Of a stretch of 33,748 nt of DNA, positions 1-6,939 are shown in pieces. This stretch comes from Candidatus Avimuribaculum pullicola. Its GTDB lineage: Bacteria > Bacteroidota > Bacteroidia > Bacteroidales > Muribaculaceae. The position numbers and the translations under genes were made by a program. The stretch spans positions 1-33,748 of the forward strand of contig DVKC01000015.1 of NCBI GenBank assembly GCA_018716295.1, written 5' to 3'. The notes below the pieces were generated by a model. It made no database searches. It was not told the origin of the DNA and worked only from the letters and a program-made list of their open reading frames with translations. Numbering within the stretch: position 1 is the first letter of the stretch; the number at the start of each line of letters is the position of its first letter.

Positions 1-20
1 CCGTTCCCCGTTTGCGGTTG

Positions 21-53
21 CAAAGGTACTACCAAAATTCCCATTCCACCAAA
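21..53 (-). promoter_or_regulatory. Bacteroidetes-type promoter reading out of the window
   Basis: On the minus strand a -7 box TACCTTTG lies at 28-21 and a -33 TTTG at 53-50, with 21 bases between. This matches the Bacteroidetes primary sigma consensus. It would drive a gene to the left of the window. Confidence 0.55.
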
Positions 54-222
54 TTTTCCGACAACTTTTTTCAGAAAAATTTTGCACCATTTAACCAACT
101 ACCTATCCTACAACCATATACACCCCCAAAAATTTTCCCCTAAAATATGCCCTACAACATACGACAGCCCAGCACCACCCAAACCGCCCAATTTTTCATA
201 AACATCTTTTAACTATAATACC

Positions 223-244
223 CGTTTTTCAACCGTGAAAAACG
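223..244 (-). terminator. Hairpin downstream of the small lipoprotein gene
   Basis: A perfect 9-bp inverted repeat, CGTTTTTCA and TGAAAAACG with a 4-base loop, lies 25 bases past the stop of the gene ending at 269. The stem is AT-rich and no long U-run follows on the minus strand, so a terminator role is only probable. Confidence 0.4.
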
Positions 245-268
245 CATATTCAATGTCAGTGAACAGCA

Positions 269-580
269 TCACTGGTTGCGGCGAACTTGCCGCATTCGCG
301 ACAGCAGTCCCAAATTGAGGAATATGCCGAGTGCAAATCCCACCCAGTAAACCAGCCCTTCGTTCTGGAACGAAAAGATATTTATATCCCAGTTGCCATA
401 CTCGGGATTGATGGCGTGTGCCGCCAACGACACCAACTTCGCCACCAACGACACTATTATAATAGTACCATGCCACAATCCGCCCCAAAAGCCATAAAGC
501 GCCAACGGCTCATCGCTTGCGAAGCATGACGACATAGACAACATCAAAAGCATGACAAAAAACAATGACAACTTCTTCAT
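269..580 (-). CDS. Small membrane-anchored lipoprotein, unknown function
   Basis: This encodes 103 residues starting MKKLS. The ATG at 580 is preferred over an in-frame TTG three codons upstream. The first 19 residues form a signal peptide ending in a lipobox-like MSSC, so Cys19 is the likely lipidated residue. Two hydrophobic stretches follow (about 29-48 and 73-92), suggesting membrane segments separated by a short loop, with a basic C-terminus. I do not recognise the family. It is a single-gene unit: a good promoter lies at 719-749 and a hairpin follows the stop. The coding nature is supported by the signal peptide, the promoter and the absence of a better frame. Function is unassigned. 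Confidence 0.7.
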   Translation of the reverse strand: MKKLSLFFVMLLMLSMSSCFASDEPLALYGFWGGLWHGTIIIVSLVAKLVSLAAHAINPEYGNWDINIFSFQNEGLVYWVGFALGIFLNLGLLSRMRQVRRNQ

Positions 581-718
581 AACTATCAAAATTGATCTTT
601 AAAAATTCTGTTTAATCCTCCCAATTTATAAGCTACCCAAATTTTCCGGCATTTGATTTTAGCCCAAAAGTGTTATGGGCGACAAACCAATCATTTCAAA
701 TAATATTGTGCAGCCAAA

Positions 719-749
719 CAAAGGTACAAATCTTGTGTTAAAAAACAAA
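719..749 (-). promoter_or_regulatory. Promoter of the small lipoprotein gene
   Basis: On the minus strand a -33 TTTG (749-746) and a -7 TACCTTTG (726-719) are separated by 19 bases, an exact match to the Bacteroidetes consensus. The predicted start of transcription leaves a leader of about 130 bases before the ATG at 580. Confidence 0.65.
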
Positions 750-785
750 CCATGTCATAAAATAAAAGCACAAACCATCGACAGC

Positions 786-832
786 CACAAAAAAAGCTGA
801 ACCACGGCAGCGCACAGCCGCCATGGTTCAGC
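786..832 (-). terminator. Rho-independent terminator of the ferritin gene
   Basis: The inverted repeat GCTGAACCA (796-804) and TGGTTCAGC (824-832), extended inside by CGGC and GCCG, is followed on the minus strand by a U-run from the A-tract at 789-795. It lies 26 bases after the ferritin stop. T residues on the other side could make it work in both directions. Confidence 0.8.
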
Positions 833-858
833 AATCTTTTTTCAACCAAACTTACAGA

Positions 859-1377
859 TTACTCACCTGCAAGTGGTGCAGCCTGTGTGTAGGTGCGGGC
901 ACCAAGCTCTTTGTCGAGCATATACAGGCCGTAGCCGTTGTCGCCAATCATCTTCAAGTTGTCGATGATGTTTTGTGCGGTTTCTTCCTCTTCTACTTGC
1001 TCATCGATAAACCACTTGAGCATGCTGCTTGTGGCATAATCGTTTTCTTGCGATGCCAGGGCGCACAAGTCATTAATCATGCTTGTCACTTTTTGTTCAT
1101 GTGCAAGCGCACCTTCATACACTTTCATAACCGAATCCCACTCGGTAGGTACAGCCTTAATAGCGTCGAGCTTGACGTTGCCACCACGCGATATTACATA
1201 TTTGAACAATATCATTGCATGGTCTTGCTCTTCCTTGAACTGTACTTCAAACCACTTGCCCATTCCGGGTTTTCCGCTGGCGTGGCAGTAAGAAGCCATT
1301 GAAAGATACAAATATGCCGACCACATCTCGGCGTTGATCTGGCTGTTGAGAGCCTCTTCGATTTTCTTGCTTAACAT
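859..1377 (-). CDS. ftnA: Bacterial non-heme ferritin
   Basis: This 172-residue protein is an iron-storage ferritin that oxidises Fe(II) and stores it as a mineral inside a 24-subunit cytoplasmic shell. All the ferroxidase-centre residues known from E. coli FtnA fall at the same numbers here: Glu17, Glu49, Glu50, His53, Glu94, Glu126, Gln127, Glu129 and Glu130. Length and the four-helix pattern fit the family, and the haem-binding pattern of bacterioferritin is not needed to explain any part. The ATG at 1377 gives the usual MLSKKIEEAL start. The gene stands alone between its own terminator and the esterase gene. I did not find a convincing promoter in the 100 bases upstream. Confidence 0.95.
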   Translation of the reverse strand: MLSKKIEEALNSQINAEMWSAYLYLSMASYCHASGKPGMGKWFEVQFKEEQDHAMILFKYVISRGGNVKLDAIKAVPTEWDSVMKVYEGALAHEQKVTSMINDLCALASQENDYATSSMLKWFIDEQVEEEETAQNIIDNLKMIGDNGYGLYMLDKELGARTYTQAAPLAGE

Positions 1378-1481
1378 TGTAATTATATTTTTAGTTTAAT
1401 ACTGTAAAATCAACCATCATGGGCAATCACCCACACTCAAGATGAATAACAAAAATGTTGCCAAAGTCGCAATTTTCACAA

Positions 1482-2645
1482 TTATTTAAACAGTTGCGGA
1501 ACAAACAGCAGCAAATACTGCCGCCAGTTGGCCCAAATGTGTCCGCGCGACGATTCATGCCAAGTATATTTAATGCCATCAGCATCAAGTTGTGTCCGAA
1601 AATCCTTATTTAACTCATACAAGAAATCCTCGTCACCAATGCCTATCCAGAACAACTTATAACCGACCTCGTTAAGACGGGCAAGCTTACCATCGATGTC
1701 GCTATATGTTGCAATAGATGTGTCGATATCTTTCATCAATCCTGCCGAAAACAATCCAACGTAGTCAAACTTGTCGGGATAGTTGAGCATTATATACAAG
1801 CTATGGAAACCGCCCATCGACAAACCTGCCACAGCCCGGTGCTGCTTATCGGCCACAGTGCGGTACTTGCCATCAATGAAATTCACAATCTCGGTAAACG
1901 ACGCTTCATATTCACCATTTTTATACCCGGGCATGAACTTGGTCATCGACGGCCTGTAGCTGAGGTTCTCGGATGTTTCGCCAGGAGCAGCCTGCTTGCC
2001 GAAATTCCCATTCGGTATCACCACAATCATCGGTTCGGCCTCGCCACGGGCTATCAGATTATCCATGATGCGGGCCACATGCCCCAATTCAACCCAAGCG
2101 TTTTCATCGCCGCCGCTCCCATGCAGCAGATACAGCACCGGATATGACTTATCTTCCTTGCCATACATCGGCGGCAGATACACCGACAACCTGCGATCGG
2201 CATTGGAAGCCGCTGAGTGATACCACGTAGCCACAACATCGCCATGCGGCACATCATGCACCATGTAATAGTCGGCACAGCCGCCTTCCACATAAAAAAT
2301 ACTGAACAAGTTTCCCACATCACGGCGCATAAACGGATTTGCCGGGTCAAGCCCCACAACACCATCGATGTCGAAACGATAGGTGTACATCTCTGATGGC
2401 AACGCTGGCGTAGTGTAACGCCACACACCGTCGCCGCCCTTTACCATCTCGCCACGGCCGCCACCTTCAGCCCAGTCGCCAATCACTGCCACACGGCTGG
2501 CACTGTCGGCCTTAAGGCAAAACGTTACTGTGCCATCATCATTCACTTGCGGCGAAACCACGCCGTCATCACGAAAACCGACATTCTGCTGTGCCATCAC
2601 GCACATAGCAGCCATTAAAAATACAACAAATAAATGCGTTTTCAT
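1482..2645 (-). CDS. Secreted esterase with N-terminal Ig-like carbohydrate-binding domain
   Basis: The chosen ATG at 2645 gives 387 residues and a clean signal peptide of about 18 residues; upstream in-frame extension would bury it. Residues about 35-118 form an early-set (CBM48-like) beta domain, and residues 135-387 an alpha/beta-hydrolase of the esterase D/feruloyl esterase type. The nucleophile is Ser276 in GLSMGG. Asp338 in GIGDED is the probable acid and His369 in the GHIWANWR motif the base. Members with this layout remove ferulate or acetate from plant polysaccharides such as xylan. No glycan-degradation genes lie beside it here, so the substrate is open. Confidence 0.85.
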   Translation of the reverse strand: MKTHLFVVFLMAAMCVMAQQNVGFRDDGVVSPQVNDDGTVTFCLKADSASRVAVIGDWAEGGGRGEMVKGGDGVWRYTTPALPSEMYTYRFDIDGVVGLDPANPFMRRDVGNLFSIFYVEGGCADYYMVHDVPHGDVVATWYHSAASNADRRLSVYLPPMYGKEDKSYPVLYLLHGSGGDENAWVELGHVARIMDNLIARGEAEPMIVVIPNGNFGKQAAPGETSENLSYRPSMTKFMPGYKNGEYEASFTEIVNFIDGKYRTVADKQHRAVAGLSMGGFHSLYIMLNYPDKFDYVGLFSAGLMKDIDTSIATYSDIDGKLARLNEVGYKLFWIGIGDEDFLYELNKDFRTQLDADGIKYTWHESSRGHIWANWRQYLLLFVPQLFK

Positions 2646-2665
2646 ATCAATTACCATATTATATG

Positions 2666-2697
2666 CAAATCTACTAAAAATCTTATACACCGAACCA
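2666..2697 (-). promoter_or_regulatory. Possible esterase promoter
   Basis: On the minus strand a TAGATTTG at 2673-2666 fits the -7 consensus about 20 bases upstream of the esterase ATG. The -33 position has only a weak match, and the implied leader is very short. Confidence 0.35.
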
Positions 2698-2799
2698 CCA
2701 ACAGCCAATAAAAAACAGCAACTTCAAAATTGCGGCAAAAAAATCGTCCCAGTTTGTTTTGCAATACCGCAGCCTTGATAAGACAGGCGGCTAAAAGTA

Positions 2800-3090
2800 C
2801 ATGGCTCTTTCATTTAAGCCCCAATGGGTCATGTAAAATTGCCCTGGAGGGGCAAAACTATGCTTATCCGCGGGTGGAGTGAGCGCAGCGAACGCACCTG
2901 CGGTATTTATCCCTCTTGAACTACGGCTTCGGAGATGCCGTACTTTAGTTGTGGCAATAGTGCGGCGGCTCCGGAACCGCTTAGTGTATATATCTGTTTT
3001 TCCGCTGGTTACGTTCGCTGCGGTCAAGCTTGGGGGCAGCCCTCCAGGGCTTATTCTAATGACGATTTGAGTTTAAAGAAAGAAGCCGTG
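2800..3090. repeat. Palindromic MITE-like element, copy 1 (degenerate)
   Basis: This non-coding unit of about 290 bp is similar over its length to the unit at 3233-3551. Its ends are CATGGCTCTTTCATTTA and the inverted relative ending AGAAGCCGTG. Inside are the same landmarks as copy 2: a GGAGTGAGCGCAGCGAACGC arm, the central CTACGGCTTCGGAGATGCCG segment, and a returning CGTTCGCTGCG arm. The arms have drifted, so the long hairpin is broken compared with copy 2. No ORF in it looks like a gene. Confidence 0.7.
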
Positions 3091-3097
3091 TTGCCCA

Positions 3098-3191
3098 GAG
3101 CCGTCATACCATGGCGGCTCGATGACCGCCACCGTGGATAAATATCTAATTCGCATTGTGGCAGTGGCGAGCCGCCATAATATGACGGCTC
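3098..3191. repeat. Inverted pair of 23-bp palindromic repeats
   Basis: Two short palindromes lie at 3098-3120 and 3169-3191. Each has the form GAGCCG(T/C)CATA, a short centre, then TATG(G/A)CGGCTC. The second is the reverse complement of the first apart from two central bases, so they form a head-to-head pair about 50 bp apart, like a REP/BIME unit. Further copies are at 4466-4487 and 7968-8065. Confidence 0.7.
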
Positions 3192-3232
3192 TACATGCAA
3201 GGCAGGTGATAACAATACAGGCGGCTCAGAAT

Positions 3233-3551
3233 CACGGCTCTTTCATTTACCCTTCAATGGGTCTTAATAGTAGAAGTAGAATTGCCCTGGAGGGGCTGCA
3301 CTATGCTTAACCGCAGGGTGGAGTGAGCGCAGCGAACGCAACCTGCGGTATTTGTCCCCCTTGAACTACGGCTTCGGAGATGCCGTACTTTAGTTGTGGC
3401 AATAGTGCGGCGGCTCCGGAACCGCTTAGTGTATATATTTGCCTTTCCGCAGGTTACGTTCGCTGCGCTCACTCCACCCTGCGGTTAAGCATGGTATAGC
3501 CCCTCCAGGGCTTATTTTAAAGACGATTTGAGTTTAAATGAAAGAGCCGTG
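3233..3551. repeat. Palindromic MITE-like element, copy 2 (intact)
   Basis: The unit is 319 bp long and has terminal inverted repeats CACGGCTCTTTCATTTA (3233-3249) and its complement (3535-3551). Nested inside are GCCCTGGAGGGGC (3284-3296) with GCCCCTCCAGGGC (3499-3511), and then 46-bp arms at 3303-3348 and 3447-3492 that are complementary except at one base. The roughly 100-bp centre contains smaller hairpins. The whole unit could fold into one long stem. There is no transposase inside, so it would be a non-autonomous element. Confidence 0.75.
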
Positions 3552-3688
3552 GCTCGGAATAAAAAAATCAAATGAATTTGTTTTTTCTTCGCTCGCCTTG
3601 CACTATCTTTCCATAAGACAGGCGGCGGCTCGGAATAAAAAAATCAAATGAATTTGTTTTTTTCTTCGCTCGCCTTGCACTATCTTTG
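3551..3688 (+). promoter_or_regulatory. Tandemly duplicated promoter-like sequence
   Basis: A 60-bp sequence starting GGCTCGGAAT and ending GCACTATCTTT occurs at 3551-3610 and again at 3627-3687 with one extra T. Copy 2 ends in a perfect -7 box TATCTTTG (3681-3688); copy 1 has TATCTTTC. The GCCTTGCACTAT context recurs at the promoter at 32486-32517 on the other strand, which supports a real promoter family. Spacing to a -33 TTTG is slightly long (24), although a TTTT fits at 20. Transcription would enter the structured region and the regulator to the right. Confidence 0.5.
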
Positions 3689-3752
3689 CTACCAGCAACC
3701 GGCCCAGAGGGGCTGGCGGGCTATATTTTAATAGGACAGACGTTACTTAGCG

Positions 3753-4038
3753 TTATCTTTCGGTACCAAATCTCGCAAATTTGAACTCACAGAAAGATAA
3801 AGCAACGGGGGAACGTCCACACGGAGGATATGTTATATCCTATGCTTTGCATTGTCGCCCACATGAGTCGGTGGACGTGGTGTGATGTAGGTGCATATAC
3901 ATATATCCTGGCGTGGGCTGGCTGCGTTGCTTATCTCTGTGAGTGGGCAATGCGAGAGCCTGGTACCGAGATAAGCAAAAAGTACAGACTCCCACGTCTT
4001 TTTGTTTATCAGCCGATGCCAGGGGAGCGACTATCGGC
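3753..4038 (+). ncRNA. Candidate structured leader RNA, unassigned
   Basis: This gene-free stretch is rich in complementary arms: TTATCTTTC (3753-3761) with GAAAGATAA (3792-3800); ACGTCCAC (3813-3820) with GTGGACGT (3871-3878) enclosing AGGATAT/ATATCCT (3825-3841); GCTTATCTC (3929-3937) with GAGATAAGC (3968-3976); and GCCGAT (4012-4017) with ATCGGC (4033-4038). GATAAAGCAACG (3796-3807) can instead pair with CGTTGCTTATC (3925-3935), which would break the first and third stems. The last stem ends 14 bases before the ATG at 4053. I cannot match it to a known RNA family, and it is inferred from pairing only. Confidence 0.35.
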
Positions 4039-4052
4039 CATACATCAAGTTT

Positions 4053-4223
4053 ATGAACGACCTTAACAAGCCCACCAAGCTGCTATCGAGGCGCAGCTTC
4101 TTCAACAAAGCCGCCAACCGCGTGCTACCCATGCCGTGTGCAATCATGCTGGCACAATTCCCTGCCATGGCGCAACACTGCTACCCTATTCAATCACCCA
4201 CAAAAACTGACTGCCATGATTAA
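4053..4223 (+). CDS. Vestigial CXXX-type RiPP precursor (leader without repeat core)
   Basis: The 56-residue product carries the same leader as the three full precursors downstream: SRRSFFNKAANRVLP at residues 12-26, then a hydrophobic stretch to about residue 40 ending AMA-Q, which looks like a signal peptidase site. The remaining 16 residues hold only two cysteines and no every-fourth-residue pattern. It is therefore a leader whose core has been lost, or a leader reused for something else. The ATG at 4053 is chosen because it puts Arg13-Arg14 where the second precursor has them. The stop overlaps the next gene by 8 bases, so the two may be translationally coupled. Confidence 0.55.
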   Translation: MNDLNKPTKLLSRRSFFNKAANRVLPMPCAIMLAQFPAMAQHCYPIQSPTKTDCHD

Positions 4224-4428
4224 CATCGGAAAACTAATACACGAACAGGTGAAACGGCAAGGCAAATCGGTGACATGGCTCGCTCAACAACTAAACTATA
4301 GCCGCACCAACTTGTACAAAATATTCGATAAGACATCAATCGATACCGACGTGCTGCTACGCATCAGTCAAGCACTCAACTACGACTTCTTCGCGCTATA
4401 TTCCCAGGAACTCTCTTCCCGCCATTGA
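4216..4428 (+). CDS. Small HTH regulator, Cro/CI (XRE) type
   Basis: Starting at the ATG at 4216 gives 70 residues, almost all one helix-turn-helix domain. The DNA-binding pair of helices lies about residues 17-40 (SVTWLAQQLNYSRTNLYKIF), followed by DVLLRISQALNYDFFALYS, the typical fourth and fifth helices of XRE proteins. There is no effector or dimerisation domain. The start lies inside the end of the vestigial precursor gene, with an 8-base overlap. Its place between that gene and the peptide cluster suggests a local regulator of the cluster. That role is inferred from position only. Confidence 0.75.
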   Translation: MINIGKLIHEQVKRQGKSVTWLAQQLNYSRTNLYKIFDKTSIDTDVLLRISQALNYDFFALYSQELSSRH

Positions 4429-4736
4429 CAACTATCCACATATAGTTGCACCAACGCTGCTGGTAGAGCCGTCATATCATGGCGGCTAGGGGCAATATAG
4501 CTGCCACCCATCTCTGGCTAATAGGGGCTGCCATTGCAATCCACATCGATTGTTCCCAACTTGTTGACATATCAACCAATCGGGGACACACTAATATTCA
4601 TAACATAATATATTATTCATTACTTTGCTTACGAAAATTTAAAATGTGTTATGATATTGAGTTAATATAACATAGAACAATAAAACATAAGACATTGGAT
4701 AAAAAATCTTAGACTCTAAAAAATATATTCTCGATT
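4429..4736. other. Intergenic region with one palindromic repeat and a weak promoter candidate
   Basis: This 308-base gap holds the palindrome at 4466-4487. It also has an AT-rich stretch with a near -7 match TTACTTTG at 4620-4627, with no good -33 box. The last 60 bases before the lipoprotein ATG are strongly A-rich. I see no convincing gene in it. Confidence 0.5.
4466..4487. repeat. Single copy of the 23-bp palindromic repeat
   Basis: GAGCCGTCATATCATGGCGGCT matches the repeats at 3098-3120 and 7968-7990. It has no inverted partner nearby, unlike the other two sites. Confidence 0.65.
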
Positions 4737-6284
4737 ATGAAATGTTTGAAAAATTTTAGTTCTGCATTGTGCATGATTCTAATTTTCAGTTGCGTGATGA
4801 TATCCTGCGGTGAGGATAATGAGGAAATATTCCCTACACCACCGACCCCATCAACATCATCACCAACAATAATACTATCGGCCGAAGCATTAACGTTGGA
4901 AATTGGTGAAACATATACATTAGTAGCCTCTTTCGACCCAAGCGACACTCCAAACAAAGCCCATACATGGACTTCAAGCGACCCAAGTGTGGTTACTGTT
5001 GACGAAACTGGGCTATTAAACGCACTAAAAATAGGAGAAGCTGTCATTACAGCTACCGCCCTTGATGGTGGGAATACCGCCCAATGCAAAGTATCTGTGG
5101 TGGAAGAGATAATTCCAATAACATCAATCACTCTTGATCGCAACAATGCCTCCATAATAATTGGAGAAAAAATAGCTCTTAATCCAACAGTTGCACCAAA
5201 TAACACAACCGAAATAATAACATGGAACTCAAGCAATGCCGGGATTGCATCTGTTGATGAAAAGGGAAATGTGTTAGCTATATCCATTGGAACTGCGAAT
5301 ATAACTGCATCTAATAGCGATGGCAGCATTTCAGCAACATGTGAAGTTGAAGTTGTGGGAAGAAGTGTAACTTTAAACCACCCTGAAGTTAACAACATTA
5401 CCCAAAACTCAGCCAACATAAAAGGCAGCATTACCAATATGGGCATGACAATAGAGGAATCTGGAATTTGTTATTCCACAGAACCAACACCAACAATAGA
5501 AAATAATTGTATTCCTTTGAATCAAACCGAGTTTGAATATAAATTAAGCAACTTGGTGCCTGAAACCACATATTACGTTCGTTTATATGCTGTGGTGAAT
5601 GGAGAAACTTCTTATAGCAGCCAACTCGATTTCACAACATTAGGAGAAATTGTCACAAACTTTAAAGTAACCAAAATAAGCAAAACCTCCGTTACTCTCA
5701 CTTCTCCTGCACCTTATGGCATAGACACAATTAATGTATGCTATAGCACACACCCAAACCCATTAATAACCGACAATATCACTAAAGCCATAAAAAGCCA
5801 AGATGATAACAAACTGTATTTAAACATAGTCGGTCTGGAATATGGGACTACATATTATATACGACCATACGGCATAGCAAGTGCCAATGTTGAATATTAT
5901 GATAATGAAACATCTGTAACCACATTGGGGAATGGTAATGGTGATATTGTTTTACAACATGAACCAATTAAACTTATTTACCCTTACCCATTTCATTTAT
6001 ACGTAACAGTAGATTATGAAATAAAAATTGAGGGTTTATATAGTGTTCAATGTGCTACAACTTATGATCCTGATTTATATGCAAGTGATATTAATGGGAA
6101 TTTTAGTGAATTGATTTATGTTAACAGTGGTTCCGGTCAATTTCATATCAAATGCCATGGATACCAAGATAAGACAGATATCAATAATATATTTTACAAA
6201 TACAATACTGGGATAATATTCACCAATCTTGAAACTGGTGTAATATACGAATATCTAATATCTGGAGAGTATCATCGCTACTAA
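4737..6284 (+). CDS. Surface lipoprotein with Ig-like and fibronectin-like domains
   Basis: The 515-residue product begins with a signal peptide ending ISC, with Cys24 as the lipidation site. The residues after it (GEDNEE) are acidic, like the export signal that sends Bacteroidetes lipoproteins to the cell surface. Two Big_2 bacterial Ig-like domains lie at about 46-122 and 127-207; both have the TWTSSDPSVVTVDETG or TWNSSNAGIASVDEKG signature. Two fibronectin III-like modules at about 210-300 and 304-397 share the CYST...P and TTYYVR/TTYYIR patterns. The last 110 residues form an unassigned domain. It stops 22 bases before the ATG of the first full precursor, so co-transcription is likely. 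Adhesion or binding on the surface is the family expectation. Confidence 0.85.
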   Translation: MKCLKNFSSALCMILIFSCVMISCGEDNEEIFPTPPTPSTSSPTIILSAEALTLEIGETYTLVASFDPSDTPNKAHTWTSSDPSVVTVDETGLLNALKIGEAVITATALDGGNTAQCKVSVVEEIIPITSITLDRNNASIIIGEKIALNPTVAPNNTTEIITWNSSNAGIASVDEKGNVLAISIGTANITASNSDGSISATCEVEVVGRSVTLNHPEVNNITQNSANIKGSITNMGMTIEESGICYSTEPTPTIENNCIPLNQTEFEYKLSNLVPETTYYVRLYAVVNGETSYSSQLDFTTLGEIVTNFKVTKISKTSVTLTSPAPYGIDTINVCYSTHPNPLITDNITKAIKSQDDNKLYLNIVGLEYGTTYYIRPYGIASANVEYYDNETSVTTLGNGNGDIVLQHEPIKLIYPYPFHLYVTVDYEIKIEGLYSVQCATTYDPDLYASDINGNFSELIYVNSGSGQFHIKCHGYQDKTDINNIFYKYNTGIIFTNLETGVIYEYLISGEYHRY

Positions 6285-6306
6285 ATTGATTAATGCTTTG
6301 CGCAAC

Positions 6307-6915
6307 ATGAACCGTAGGGAATTTTTCAGAAAGAGCTTAATGCGCACATTGCCAATTATTGGGGCAGTTGTGTTGGGACCCACCCTAATAGGCTGTGGCG
6401 ATGAACCACAATTGGGGTGCAACAATAGCTGTGTCGGTTCAGCACAATCAGGTTGTGGCGCATCATGCAGCAGTAACTGTGTCGGTTCGGCCCAATCGGG
6501 TTGCGGCACATCATGCAGCGGCAGCTGTGTCGGCTCGGCTGCCAATGGTTGTGGCACGTCGTGCAGCAGCAATTGTATAAATACTTGCACATCGGGGTGT
6601 GAAGGTTCATCGACAGCCACTTCGGGAAACGAAGGTGGCGATGATGGCGGCAGCACAGGTTGCAATAACTCATGCAGTTCGGGGTGTGGAGAAAGTTGCG
6701 CCAACAATTCCACCTCATCGGGCTGCTCGGGCTGCGGAAATTTTTGCAGCCGAACTTGTTCAAACGATTGCACCACATCATGCAAGATAGGCTGCAAAGC
6801 TACATGTAAAGGGACTTGCGAGGTAACCTGCACCGGTGCTTGCGACAATACGTGCATCGGTACTTGCTTCAGAACTTGCCAATTCCGTTGCTCAGGACAT
6901 AGTAATATATTATAA
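6307..6915 (+). CDS. CXXX-repeat RiPP precursor 1 (long, with lipobox)
   Basis: From the ATG at 6307 the product has 202 residues. An in-frame TTG at 6286 would add seven residues and give the usual leader length, so the true start is uncertain. The leader has NRREFFRKS (Arg3-Arg4) and LPIIGAVVL, and ends with LIGC, a perfect lipobox with Cys30. The core has 33 cysteines counting Cys30. Cys30 to Cys98 all fall in one four-residue register. After a Gly/Ser-rich linker, Cys143 to Cys195 give 14 cysteines at exactly every fourth residue. A 16-residue unit starting CVGSA occurs three times near residues 42-90. It is a substrate for the radical SAM enzyme downstream by family and context. It may be a Tat-exported lipopeptide. 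Confidence 0.85.
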   Translation: MNRREFFRKSLMRTLPIIGAVVLGPTLIGCGDEPQLGCNNSCVGSAQSGCGASCSSNCVGSAQSGCGTSCSGSCVGSAANGCGTSCSSNCINTCTSGCEGSSTATSGNEGGDDGGSTGCNNSCSSGCGESCANNSTSSGCSGCGNFCSRTCSNDCTTSCKIGCKATCKGTCEVTCTGACDNTCIGTCFRTCQFRCSGHSNIL

Positions 6916-6939
6916 GAAATTTTAAAATTTAAACTCGAT

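Noticed and set aside
2800..3551. CRISPR array
   Set aside because: The repeats are two large palindromic units, not short regularly spaced repeats with unique spacers, and no cas genes are present.
3830..4066. 78-codon plus-strand frame in the structured region
   Set aside because: Its sequence is explained by paired arms, and it has no domain or plausible start signal.
4479..4670. 63-codon plus-strand frame after the regulator
   Set aside because: It begins inside a palindromic repeat and runs through AT-rich spacer with no conserved feature.
4709..5446. Minus-strand open frame of 245 codons opposite the Ig-like lipoprotein
   Set aside because: The plus-strand frame has a lipoprotein signal and recognisable domains; the minus frame has no domain and starts inside the lipoprotein gene.
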